Below are positions 26,881-35,615 of a stretch of 64,000 nt of DNA, piece after piece. The notes below the pieces were generated by a model. It searched no databases, was not told the DNA's origin, and was given only the letters and a program-made list of their open reading frames with translations. The stretch's first letter is position 1. The number at the start of each line of letters is the position of its first letter. The stretch is from Chloroflexota bacterium (GTDB lineage Bacteria > Chloroflexota > Anaerolineae > CG2-30-64-16): NCBI GenBank assembly GCA_026389845.1, contig JAPLHB010000102.1, forward strand, positions 1 through 64,000, given 5' to 3'. Both the position numbers and the translations under genes were made by a program.

Positions 26881-28728
26881 TTCAGCTTCAAGTGATTTCT
26901 GGATGGGTCGGTTGGCGATTTCGGCTTCCAGGGCTGCAATTTCCTGCTTGATGCGTTCGATGACCTGATCCAGCGGCACGATCGTCTTCTCCGCCCGGTC
27001 GCGGCGCTTCAACTCGACACCGCCCGCCTGCAGCGAGCGTTTGCCGATCGTGAGCCGCAGCGGCAGGCCTATCAGGTCAGCGTCCATGAACTTGACGCCC
27101 GCGCTTTCGCTCCGGTCGTCGTGCAGCACTTCGATGCCCGCGGCCCACAGATCGGCGTAGAGCTTTTCGGCCTCTACCTCGGCGCCCGGCAGGCTGACCA
27201 GGTGGACGTGATACGGCGCAACCGTGACCGGCCAGATCAGTCCGTTCGCGTCGTTGTGCTCCTCGGCGATGCATGCCAGCAGCCGGCCCGCGCCGATGCC
27301 GTAGGAACCCATCACCACCGGCCGCGGCTTCCCCTCGCGGTCGAGGTAGGTCGCGCCCAATGCATCCGTGTAGCGCGTACCGAGTTGGAAGATGTTGCCG
27401 ACCTCGACCCCGCGCGCCGTGCGCAGAGCCATGCTGCACTGCGGGCACGGATCGCCGTCCCGTGCGGCCGCGATGTCGCAGACGATGTCCGCCTGATAGT
27501 CACGGCCGTAGTTCACGTTCAGCAGATGATAGCCATCCTCGTTTGCCCCCGCCACCAGGTTGGGCGACGCGGGGATCAGGTCGTCAACTACGATCACCAG
27601 TTCAGCCCGGTCATACTCGGGCCGGTCTCCGACCGTGCCGCCCCCCAACCCCACCGGCGACGCATACCCCGGCGTCGCGCCCACAGCCAGGATTTCCACC
27701 TCTGTGGCCGGCCGCAGCGCGGCCGCGCCGACCGCGTTCGCCAGCTTGGTCTCGTTGACCTCCATGTCTCCACGGATGACGGCGAAGATGAAACGTTCGT
27801 CAGCCGCCCCCCCTGCCCCCCCACTTTGGGGGGCGCTGACTCCCCCAGGATTGGGGGGCAGGGGGGCGCTTCCCGCCGCCATCATAAACACAGCCTTCGC
27901 GGTCCGGCTTTCCGGCACGCCGAGCAGCTTCGCCAGATCCGCGATGGTGCTGGTGTGGGGCGTGGCGATCTTCTCAACCGGCCGCGGGGCTTCCGGCGCC
28001 GGCTCCGGCTTGCGGAACGCCGCTACCTGCCGGTTGGCCGTGTAGCCGCAGCCGTCGCACAGGATCAGCGTGTCCTCGCCGATGGGGGCCAGGTACATAT
28101 ACTCGTGCGCCAGCTTGCCGCCCATCATACCCGTGTCGGACTTGACCGCGATGGTCGGCAGCCCGCAGCGGCCGAAGATGCGGAAATACGCGGCATAGTG
28201 CGCCCGGTATTGGGCGGCCAGCCCGTCGAAGTCCGCGTCGAGGCTGTAGGAATCCAGCATGGTGAACTCGCGCACCCGGATCAGTCCGGCGCGCGGGCGG
28301 GGATCATCCCGCCACTTGGTCTGGATGTGGTAGATCAGGCTGGGCAATTGCCGCCAGGAGCGGATTTCGCGCCGCGCCAGGTCGGCTACAACCTCCTCGT
28401 GCGTCATCGCCAGCACCATGTCGTGGTCACTCTTGTCCTTGAACCGGCCCATTTCCGACCCGATCTGATACCAGCGGCCGGTCTCCTGCCACAGATCGGC
28501 CGGCTGGACCACCGGCATGGTGATCTCCTGCCCGCCGATGGCGTTGATCTCCTGGCGCATGATGTTCTCGATTTTGGTCAGGCTGCGCCGGGCCAATGGC
28601 AGATAGCTGAAAATCCCCGCGCCGAGCTGCCGGATAAAGCCGGCGCGCAGGAGCAGCTTGTGACTGACAACCTCCGCGTCGCCCGGCGCGTCGCGAAGCG
28701 TTTGGCTGAAAAGACGGGACATGCGCAT
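26878..28728 (-). CDS. proS: Prolyl-tRNA synthetase
   Basis: MRMSRLFSQTLRDAPGDAEVVSHKLLLRAGFIRQLGAGIFSYLPL; PRAGLIRVREFTMLDSYS; editing (INS) domain carries a repeat-encoded insertion. Confidence 0.96.
   Translation of the reverse strand: MRMSRLFSQTLRDAPGDAEVVSHKLLLRAGFIRQLGAGIFSYLPLARRSLTKIENIMRQEINAIGGQEITMPVVQPADLWQETGRWYQIGSEMGRFKDKSDHDMVLAMTHEEVVADLARREIRSWRQLPSLIYHIQTKWRDDPRPRAGLIRVREFTMLDSYSLDADFDGLAAQYRAHYAAYFRIFGRCGLPTIAVKSDTGMMGGKLAHEYMYLAPIGEDTLILCDGCGYTANRQVAAFRKPEPAPEAPRPVEKIATPHTSTIADLAKLLGVPESRTAKAVFMMAAGSAPLPPNPGGVSAPQSGGAGGAADERFIFAVIRGDMEVNETKLANAVGAAALRPATEVEILAVGATPGYASPVGLGGGTVGDRPEYDRAELVIVVDDLIPASPNLVAGANEDGYHLLNVNYGRDYQADIVCDIAAARDGDPCPQCSMALRTARGVEVGNIFQLGTRYTDALGATYLDREGKPRPVVMGSYGIGAGRLLACIAEEHNDANGLIWPVTVAPYHVHLVSLPGAEVEAEKLYADLWAAGIEVLHDDRSESAGVKFMDADLIGLPLRLTIGKRSLQAGGVELKRRDRAEKTIVPLDQVIERIKQEIAALEAEIANRPIQKSLEAE
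27804..27871. repeat. C/G-tract palindromic repeat in the proS editing domain (APLPPNPGGVSAPQSGGAGGAA)
   Basis: gccccccctgcccccccactttggggggcgctgactcccccaggattggggggcaggggggcgct. Confidence 0.9.
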
Positions 28729-28742
28729 GAGTGGTCTCCTTG

Positions 28743-28815
28743 AAACTGGATGCTAGAAGCTAGATGCTGGCGGCGGCTCACTCCCAGTTTCCAGCTTCCA
28801 GTTTCCAGTCGTATA
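28743..28815. repeat. 7-bp-unit hairpin overlapping the 3' end of the MocA gene
   Basis: Minus strand: GACTGGA AACTGGA AGCTGGA AACTGGG AGTGAGC CGCCGCC AGCATCT AGCTTCT AGCATCC AGTTTCA. Confidence 0.88.
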
Positions 28816-29427
28816 GTCTTCCGGTGTATCTAAATCCGCCAACACCGTCGGCGTGTCCACGACCAGGTAATCGGTGATGGCGCGGTGGGCGGTCAGGACC
28901 TCGCGCAGGATGCCGCCGGTGGTCAGAATGTCCGGCCAGATGGCGCTCGGCAGGATGATCGGGTGGCCGGCGCACATCTGATAGCTGGGGCGGATGATGC
29001 GCTGCCAGCCCGTCGCCGCGCCCGCGGTCAGCACGGCCTGCACGGTGGCGACCTCCATCTGCGGCTGGTCGCCCAGGCAGAGGAGCGCGGCAGAATCGTA
29101 GGGGCGCGGCTTGCCCGCGCCCTGCTTGCCCGCAAGGGACGCCCCTACGAAGCCATCCGCCACCGCCCGCAACCCCGCCTGGATCGAGCTGAGCATCTCG
29201 CCCGTAGCATAGCCCGGATTGAACACGACCCGCACCGGCGTGCCCGCCAACGCGGCGGCGACCTCGTCCGCCCGATTCCCCGTGACGATGACAATCTCGG
29301 CCACACCGACCGCCCTCAGCGTCGCAACCACCTGGCCGATGACGGTGGTCGCGCCCCACGGTAGGGTCAGCTTGAAGCGGCCCATGCGGCGGGAGAGACC
29401 GGCGGCGAGCACGATGGCGGGAATCAT
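28753..29427 (-). CDS. Molybdenum cofactor cytidylyltransferase-like (MocA/MobA)
   Basis: IPAIVLAAGLSRRMGRFKLTLPWG; LLCLGDQPQM; GHPIILPSAIW. Confidence 0.88.
   Translation of the reverse strand: MIPAIVLAAGLSRRMGRFKLTLPWGATTVIGQVVATLRAVGVAEIVIVTGNRADEVAAALAGTPVRVVFNPGYATGEMLSSIQAGLRAVADGFVGASLAGKQGAGKPRPYDSAALLCLGDQPQMEVATVQAVLTAGAATGWQRIIRPSYQMCAGHPIILPSAIWPDILTTGGILREVLTAHRAITDYLVVDTPTVLADLDTPEDYTTGNWKLETGSEPPPASSF
29098..29148. repeat. Palindromic repeat inserted in frame (GASLAGKQGAGKPRPYD)
   Basis: GTAGGGGCGCGGCTTGCCCGC...CTTGCCCGCAAGGGACGCCCCTAC; ends match 52593-52652. Confidence 0.8.
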
Positions 29428-29572
29428 GGCGTACCTGACGATTATGGACGAACGACCGACGACGACAGACCGCCGACCGCCACGGGAGTATACCATAACT
29501 TCGGGCAAACTGCCGTCTTCGGGGATAACCGGCTTTTGTGCTATAATCTGCTCCTGTCAAGGAGCGCATCGT

Positions 29573-32500
29573 ATGATAGTTCTACACGGTTCGTGGATCA
29601 TCGAACCCTCTCGGTTCTACTTCTGGGCCGAACGGTCGGAGCCTGGGCCGAAACGCAAGGGGAAGAAGCCGCCTCTGCCGCCGCACCCCTTCGCCGCGCC
29701 CGCGGAGGAGCTGACGCCCGCGCTCAAGGCGCTGTTCGGTGAGGCGTTTCGCCCCGAGGCGCTGGCGACGGTCGAGGCGTGGCTGCCATCGGCGGTCGAG
29801 CAGCCGCTGCCCTCGCCCGAACTGCTGCACCTTAACCCCGACCTGACCCCAGACGCGGACGCCGCGACCCTGGCGCGCTTCGGCGTGCCCGCGTGGGCCG
29901 TGGTGCCGCTGGATGCGCTCGATGCGCTGTTGGCGCTGCCGGAGCCGGCCGAGGCGATCCGCGCGGGCGCGGCCCTGGGCGCGGACGTCCGCTTCTGGAG
30001 CGCGGCGGCCAAGCTGACCGTGGCGATGCTGGCGGGCCAGCGTTATGTGCCCGGCATGGCCCCCGTGTCCGACACCCGCTACCGCGCGGTCTGGCAGGCC
30101 GTGACCGACGAGCCGCCGGAGGCCAGCCAGGTGTCGGCCCTGGTCGCGGCCATGCCGCCGGTCTGCCGGGCGCTGCGCGTGGAGACCGGCCGCAAGGCGG
30201 GACGCGCGGGCGGCGCTGCTGCCGAAGTCGGCCCGGAAACGTTGCCCGGCCCGCGGACGCTGCTGGGGAGCTTCGTTGGAACCATCATTGACCGCGCCGT
30301 GCGTGCGTGGACGGGCAAGCCGCGGCGGGCGATCAGCGCGGCCATTCCTTCGTCGGCGGGTGAGGCGTGGCTCGGCGCGCTCTACGCCGAAGACCCGACC
30401 TTCGGCGGCACAAAAAGCGCCCTGGTCGAGCTGTATGATGCCTGGCGCACCTGGCTGGAAGGGCTGCACGCCGCGGGTGGCCTGGGCTTCCGCATCTGCT
30501 TCCGGTTGGAGTCGCCTGAAACGGCCGTCGCGGCCACGCAGCGCGCCTGGGGCATCCGCTATTTTCTCCAGGCCACCGACGATCTCAGCCTGCTCGTCCC
30601 CGCGGAAGAGGTGTGGCAGGCGCCGGGCGCCAGCCTGAGCTACCTCAACCGGCGCTTCGAGCAGCCGCAGGAGCGGATGTTGGCCGGGCTGGGATTGGCA
30701 GCGCGGCTCTGTCCGCCGGTGGAGGCCAGCCTGCGCCTCAAACAGCCCGAGGTCGCCCGGCTGACCACCGACGAGGCGTATCATTTTCTGCGCGAGGTCG
30801 CGCCGCTGCTGGAGACCAGCGGCTTCGGTGTGCTCGTGCCGCCCTGGTGGGGCAAGCGCGGCGCAGCGAGCTTCACCAGCCGGCTCAAGCTGAAGCCCAA
30901 ACGCAAGCAGGCCAGCACCGCGGGCGCCGCGCCCGGCAAGCTCACCTTCGACACGCTGGTCGCGTTCGACTGGGAGCTGGCGATGGGCGGGCAGCCGATC
31001 AGCCCGGAGGAATTCGAGCGGCTGGCGGACCTCAAAACCCCGCTGGTGCAGGTGCGCGGCGAGTGGGTCGTGATGGACCCGGACGCCATCGAGAAGGGCA
31101 TCCGTTTCTGGGAGGATCGGCGCAACCACGGCGACGCGACGCTGCTCGAGGCGCTCCGCATGGCCCTCGACGCGGAAAACGCCGAAGGGCTGCCCGTGGA
31201 AGGCGTGGAGGCCGAAGATTGGATGCAGGAGCTTCTGTCCGAATTGGCCGCAGGCGAGAAGATGCCGGAACTGCCCGCGCCGCCCGGCTTTACGGGCCAA
31301 CTCCGCCCCTACCAGGGTCGCGGCGTCTCCTGGCTTTGGTTCCTTCGCCGCTTCGGCCTGGGCGCGTGTCTCGCGGACGACATGGGATTAGGCAAGACGG
31401 CCGAGACCATCGCCTGGCTGCTCCATGCCCGCGAGCAAGGCGGCGCTATCGGCCCCGCGTTGGTGATCTGCCCCACCTCGGTCATGGGCAACTGGCAGCG
31501 CGAGGTGGGGCGATTCGCGCCGGCGCTGCGGACGATGATCCATCATGGCGCGGACCGGCTGACGGACGAGGCGTTTCAGGCGGCCGCGAGCCAGAACGAC
31601 ATCGTCATCAGCAGCTACGGCTTGGTGCGACGGGACGCGGAGACGCTCGGCAAGGTACCCTGGTCCGCGGTGATCGCGGATGAGGCGCAGAATATCAAAA
31701 ATCCCGAGACCAAGCAGGCGCAGGCGGTACGCAAGCTGCCCGCCGACACCCGCGTCGCGCTCACCGGCACGCCGGTCGAAAACCGCCTCACCGACCTCTG
31801 GTCCATCATGCAGTTCCTCAACCCCGGCTACCTCGGCTCGCAGGCCGCGTTCCGGAAATCCTTTGTCCTGCCGGTCGAGCGGTACGGCGACGCGGACGCC
31901 TCGGCCCGGCTGAAAAAGCTCGTGCAGCCGTTCGTGCTGCGCCGCCTCAAAACCGATCCGACCATCATCCAGGATTTGCCCGAAAAGAACGAGATGAAGG
32001 TCTATTGCCCGCTGACCGCAGAGCAGGCGACCCTCTACGAGGCGGTGGTGAAGGATGCGCTGCAAAAGATGGAATCCATGGAGGAGGGAATCGAGCGCCG
32101 CGGGATCGTGCTCGCCATGCTGATGAAACTCAAGCAGGTCTGCAACCACCCCGCGCACTTCCTGAAAGATGGCAGCGCGCTCGGTGGGCGCTCGGGCAAG
32201 CTGGAGCGGCTGACCGAAATGCTGGACGAGGTGGTGAGCGTCGGCGACCGGGCGCTGGTCTTCACCCAGTTCTTCGAGATGGGCGATCTGCTGCGTCAGC
32301 ACCTTGGGGAAAATCTGGGCGGCGGGGTGCAATTCCTCCACGGCGGCACGCCGCAGAAGCACCGCGAGCGGATGATCGCCGCGTTCCAGGAAGAGGCCGA
32401 TGGGCCGCAGATCTTCCTTCTGTCGCTCAAGGCCGGCGGCACCGGCCTGAACCTGACCCGCGCCAACCACGTCTTCCACTTCGACCGCTGGTGGAATCCG

Positions 32501-32734
32501 GCCGTGGAGAACCAGGCCACCGACCGCGCGTTCCGCATCGGCCAACGCCGCGACGTGCAGGTGCACAAGTTCGTCTGCTCCGGCACGCTGGAAGAGCGGA
32601 TTGACGACCTGATCGAGAGCAAGAAGGCGCTGGCCGAGAACGTCCTGGGCGCAGGCGAGCAGTGGCTCACCGAAATGTCCACCGACCAGTTGCGCGATCT
32701 GCTGGTGCTGCGACGGGACGCGGTGGCTGAGTGA
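29573..32734 (+). CDS. SNF2-family DEAD/DEAH helicase
   Basis: DDMGLGKTAETIAWLL, IADEAQNIKN, FHFDRWWNPAVENQATDRAFRIGQ; TATAAT at 29542-29547 and AAGGAG upstream. Confidence 0.93.
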   Translation: MIVLHGSWIIEPSRFYFWAERSEPGPKRKGKKPPLPPHPFAAPAEELTPALKALFGEAFRPEALATVEAWLPSAVEQPLPSPELLHLNPDLTPDADAATLARFGVPAWAVVPLDALDALLALPEPAEAIRAGAALGADVRFWSAAAKLTVAMLAGQRYVPGMAPVSDTRYRAVWQAVTDEPPEASQVSALVAAMPPVCRALRVETGRKAGRAGGAAAEVGPETLPGPRTLLGSFVGTIIDRAVRAWTGKPRRAISAAIPSSAGEAWLGALYAEDPTFGGTKSALVELYDAWRTWLEGLHAAGGLGFRICFRLESPETAVAATQRAWGIRYFLQATDDLSLLVPAEEVWQAPGASLSYLNRRFEQPQERMLAGLGLAARLCPPVEASLRLKQPEVARLTTDEAYHFLREVAPLLETSGFGVLVPPWWGKRGAASFTSRLKLKPKRKQASTAGAAPGKLTFDTLVAFDWELAMGGQPISPEEFERLADLKTPLVQVRGEWVVMDPDAIEKGIRFWEDRRNHGDATLLEALRMALDAENAEGLPVEGVEAEDWMQELLSELAAGEKMPELPAPPGFTGQLRPYQGRGVSWLWFLRRFGLGACLADDMGLGKTAETIAWLLHAREQGGAIGPALVICPTSVMGNWQREVGRFAPALRTMIHHGADRLTDEAFQAAASQNDIVISSYGLVRRDAETLGKVPWSAVIADEAQNIKNPETKQAQAVRKLPADTRVALTGTPVENRLTDLWSIMQFLNPGYLGSQAAFRKSFVLPVERYGDADASARLKKLVQPFVLRRLKTDPTIIQDLPEKNEMKVYCPLTAEQATLYEAVVKDALQKMESMEEGIERRGIVLAMLMKLKQVCNHPAHFLKDGSALGGRSGKLERLTEMLDEVVSVGDRALVFTQFFEMGDLLRQHLGENLGGGVQFLHGGTPQKHRERMIAAFQEEADGPQIFLLSLKAGGTGLNLTRANHVFHFDRWWNPAVENQATDRAFRIGQRRDVQVHKFVCSGTLEERIDDLIESKKALAENVLGAGEQWLTEMSTDQLRDLLVLRRDAVAE

Positions 32735-32763
32735 GAGAGTGCGATAGTGAGATAGTGGGCTGG
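32732..32763 (+). repeat. Stop-anchored 8-bp units TGAGAGAG TGCGATAG TGAGATAG TGGGCTGG
   Basis: Begins with the SNF2 TGA stop. Confidence 0.75.
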
Positions 32764-32787
32764 GATGATCCTCTTGCGGTTGTCCTG

Positions 32788-32970
32788 TCACCCTGAGCGG
32801 GTCGGTCCCGTGAAGTGCGTTACGGCGAGAATCAAGCGAAGAGCCTGCACTGAGCGCAGTCGAAGAGGTCTCGTTGCGAGGTGAGAACCTGTCCTGAATG
32901 CAGTGAAGGATTCTTCGCTGGACGCTCGCCGTCGCGAGAGATTAGGGACAAACCCGCTCAGAATGACAGA
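32788..32970. repeat. CTGAGCGGGTT-family long inverted repeat
   Basis: CTGAGCGGGTCGGTCCCGTGAAGTGCGTTACGGCGAGAATC ... ACAAACCCGCTCAGAATGACA. Confidence 0.85.
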
Positions 32971-33000
32971 CGCCCGATGGTGGATTGGGGAGAGTTGACC

Positions 33001-33918
33001 ATGTCGAAACGAAGCTACGACTACGACTACTGGGATGACTTCAAACCCAGCCGGCCCCTGCCGGCCGACGGTATCAAGGCCAAGAGTCAGCGCGGGCAGT
33101 TCGCCAGCTCGTGGTGGGCCACGCGTTGGATTCAGGCGCTCGAACGGCTGATGGATTCGGGGCGGCTCACGCGCGGGCGGAGCTATGCACGGGGCGGGCA
33201 GGTGCTTAATCTGGACATCGGCGCGGGAAGCGTCAAGGCGCGGGTGCAAGGCTCGCGGCCCGCGCCCTACCGGGTCAGCATCATTGTGACGCCGCTCGGC
33301 GCCGCGGAGTGGGAGCGCGCGACCGCCGCGATGGCCGAGCAGGCGATCTTTGCGGCCAAACTCCTCAACGGCGAGATGCCGGAGAACATCGAAGAGGCGT
33401 TCGCCACGGCCAAAGTGCACCTCTTCCCGACCACGGGCAGCGAGCTTGTCACGTCCTGCTCCTGTCCCGACTCAGCCAACCCCTGCAAGCACATCGCCGC
33501 GGTCTACTACCTGCTGGGCGAGCAGTTCGATGCCGACCCGTTCCTGCTCTTCCAACTACGCGGTCGCAGCAAAGAGCAGATCATCGCGGCCCTGCGCGTG
33601 CGCCGCTCCGCGACCGCGGTGGCGGAAGCAAAAGCCGAGTACGTGGCCGATGCAACGCCGGACGCCGGCCCCCCGTTGGCCGAGCAGTTGGCCGCGTTCT
33701 GGCAGGCCGGGCGGGAGCTGGCAGGCGTCCACGTGAGGGTGGCCGCGCCGGTGGTGCAAACCTCGCTGCTCAAGCGGCTCGGCGCGCCGCCGGTGGACAC
33801 AGGCCGCCGCGGGGGCGCGGGTGCCGCCGCGACGGATCGGCTGGCGGAGACCTACGGAGCCATTACGACCGCGGCGCTGGAGAGGGCGTATCGCGAGGAG
33901 CAGAAAGAAGCAAACTGA
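33001..33918 (+). CDS. SWIM zinc-finger protein, partner of the SNF2 helicase
   Basis: SSWWATRWIQALERLMDSGRLTRGRSYARGGQV; CSCPDSANPCKHIAAVYYLLGE. Confidence 0.9.
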   Translation: MSKRSYDYDYWDDFKPSRPLPADGIKAKSQRGQFASSWWATRWIQALERLMDSGRLTRGRSYARGGQVLNLDIGAGSVKARVQGSRPAPYRVSIIVTPLGAAEWERATAAMAEQAIFAAKLLNGEMPENIEEAFATAKVHLFPTTGSELVTSCSCPDSANPCKHIAAVYYLLGEQFDADPFLLFQLRGRSKEQIIAALRVRRSATAVAEAKAEYVADATPDAGPPLAEQLAAFWQAGRELAGVHVRVAAPVVQTSLLKRLGAPPVDTGRRGGAGAAATDRLAETYGAITTAALERAYREEQKEAN

Positions 33919-33954
33919 TCGGGGACCGCTTATGCGGAAAATGGGAGGAGCCGT

Positions 33955-34761
33955 ATGCCGTCATCTCAACCGGATTTCACAGAGTCGCACGAGAAGCTGC
34001 CCGTCCTCTTTGTCGGGCACGGCAGCCCCATGAACGCGATCGAGGACAACACGTTCAGCCGGGCGTGGGCGGAAGTGGGCAAAGCGCTGCCGCGGCCGCA
34101 AGCCATCCTGTGCGTGTCGGCCCACTGGGAGACCGTGGGCACGCAGGTCACAGCCATGGCGCAGCCCCGGACCATCCACGATTTCGGCGGCTTTCCGCCG
34201 GAGCTTTACGCACAGCAATATCCCGCTCCAGGTTCCCCGGAGCTTGCGCGGCTGGTGCAGGAAACAGTCGGGCCGATCCCGGTGGGTCTCGATGCAAGCT
34301 GGGGGCTGGATCACGGCGCCTGGTCGGTCTTGCTCCGCATGTTTCCGCGGGCCGATATCCCCGTGGTGCAGTTGAGCCTGGATCGCACCCAGCCGCCAGC
34401 CTATCACTACGCGCTCGGCCAGGCGCTCGCGCCGCTCCGGCAGCGCGGGGTCTTGATCGTGGGCAGCGGAAACATGGTCCACAACCTGCGGGCGGTCTGC
34501 TTCGAGGATGAAGACGGCGCGTATGACTGGGCGACGGAGTTCGACGAGACAATGCACCGGCTGATCGTGGCCGGCGACCACGCGGCGATCGTCAACTACG
34601 ATCGCCTGGGCAAGAGCGCCAGCCTCTCCATCCCTACCAACGAGCACTTCCTGCCCTTGCTCTACGTGCTCGGCGCGCTGGAAGAAGGTGAGACGATGCG
34701 CTTTTTCAACGACAAAATCACGTATTGCTCGCTGTCAATGCGGTCGGTTTGGGTTGGGTGA
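33955..34761 (+). CDS. Extradiol ring-opening dioxygenase family (DODA/YgiD-like)
   Basis: PVLFVGHGSPMNAIEDN, SAHWETVGTQVTAM, GLDHGAWSVLLRMFP, GSGNMVHNLR. Confidence 0.92.
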   Translation: MPSSQPDFTESHEKLPVLFVGHGSPMNAIEDNTFSRAWAEVGKALPRPQAILCVSAHWETVGTQVTAMAQPRTIHDFGGFPPELYAQQYPAPGSPELARLVQETVGPIPVGLDASWGLDHGAWSVLLRMFPRADIPVVQLSLDRTQPPAYHYALGQALAPLRQRGVLIVGSGNMVHNLRAVCFEDEDGAYDWATEFDETMHRLIVAGDHAAIVNYDRLGKSASLSIPTNEHFLPLLYVLGALEEGETMRFFNDKITYCSLSMRSVWVG

Positions 34762-34767
34762 GAGCAG

Positions 34768-35334
34768 ATGCGTATTTGGACGATCCAGCCGGTCGAAGTG
34801 CTGGCCCGCCTCGAAGCAGAGCAGGTGTTGTACGCCGACCCTGCACACATCTGGCCGGAGTTTCGCGGTGCCTACGACTGGCTGGCCGGCCAGATGCAGC
34901 GCCGCATCCCCGGCTACGGCGGCGGCTATCCCTGGTGGGGCTGGTACAATCCCAAGCCCGACCTGCGTGGGTCGGGCCATTTGCCGCGCGGGACTCGTGG
35001 TGTGCGGCTGGAACTCGAACTTGATCCAGCCCAATTGTTGCTCTCCGACTTCGACGCGTGGCATATCGTCCTGAACCAGGGCTACCTGGCGCTCACCGAG
35101 GCCGAGGATGAGGCGTGGGATGCTCGATTCCGCGCGGCCGTTCCAGATTCCCGCGCCTGGCCCCCATCGGAGCCGTGGCACTCGGAGATTCTCGCCAGTT
35201 GGGAGCGCATCTTCGACCTGGAGGCGCTGGCGGCCTCGGAGTATTGGGGCGCTGGAGCGCGTTACGTTCAGACGACGTTCGAGACATTGCGACTGGCCGA
35301 CGTGCGAGAGCGGATTTTCTTTGTGGCGCGATAG
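34768..35334 (+). CDS. DUF3841-like protein
   Basis: MRIWTIQPVEVLARLEAEQVLYADP, PWWGWY, LELELDPAQLLLSDFDAWH. Confidence 0.7.
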   Translation: MRIWTIQPVEVLARLEAEQVLYADPAHIWPEFRGAYDWLAGQMQRRIPGYGGGYPWWGWYNPKPDLRGSGHLPRGTRGVRLELELDPAQLLLSDFDAWHIVLNQGYLALTEAEDEAWDARFRAAVPDSRAWPPSEPWHSEILASWERIFDLEALAASEYWGAGARYVQTTFETLRLADVRERIFFVAR

Positions 35335-35355
35335 ATTCGGGGTCTGTCTGTCTGT

Positions 35356-35592
35356 CTGGATGAAGATCGGCGCCGCGGGCGCGGCCAAGTCGGCTCGATC
35401 CTGCTCGTCTTTGCCCCGCCACACGAGCCGCGGGTCGAGGGACGGGGCGCGCGGGTAGAGAACGGTGCGCGGCGTGCGTTCGTCGTCGGCCACGAAGTCG
35501 CGCAGTTCCTCGGTAAGGATGTTGGCGCGTTTGTCCGCGTGTTTGAGGGATTCGATGGAGATGACTGGCTTGCTCGCGTTCTTTCCGGCCAT
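35356..35592 (-). pseudogene. Truncated N-terminus of a type III restriction-modification methyltransferase (Mod)
   Basis: KHADKRANILTEELRDFVADDERTPRTVLYPRAPSLDPRLVWRGKDEQDRADLAAPAAPIFIQ resembles the Mod N-terminus; homology stops at a (GTCT)4 microsatellite; GGAGGA RBS retained. Confidence 0.75.
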
Positions 35593-35615
35593 GGGCTATC
35601 CTCCGGTTGCCCCAA

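Noticed and set aside
27121-28743. 540-aa plus-strand ORF
   Set aside because: Antisense shadow of proS.
29582-32791. 572-aa and 467-aa minus-strand ORFs
   Set aside because: Antisense shadows of the SNF2 gene, His/Arg/Gln-rich translations without domains.
34735-35355. Remaining 3' part of the 285-aa minus-strand ORF that begins as Mod
   Set aside because: Beyond APIFIQ the frame is only the antisense of DUF3841; just 35356-35592 is supported as a Mod fragment.
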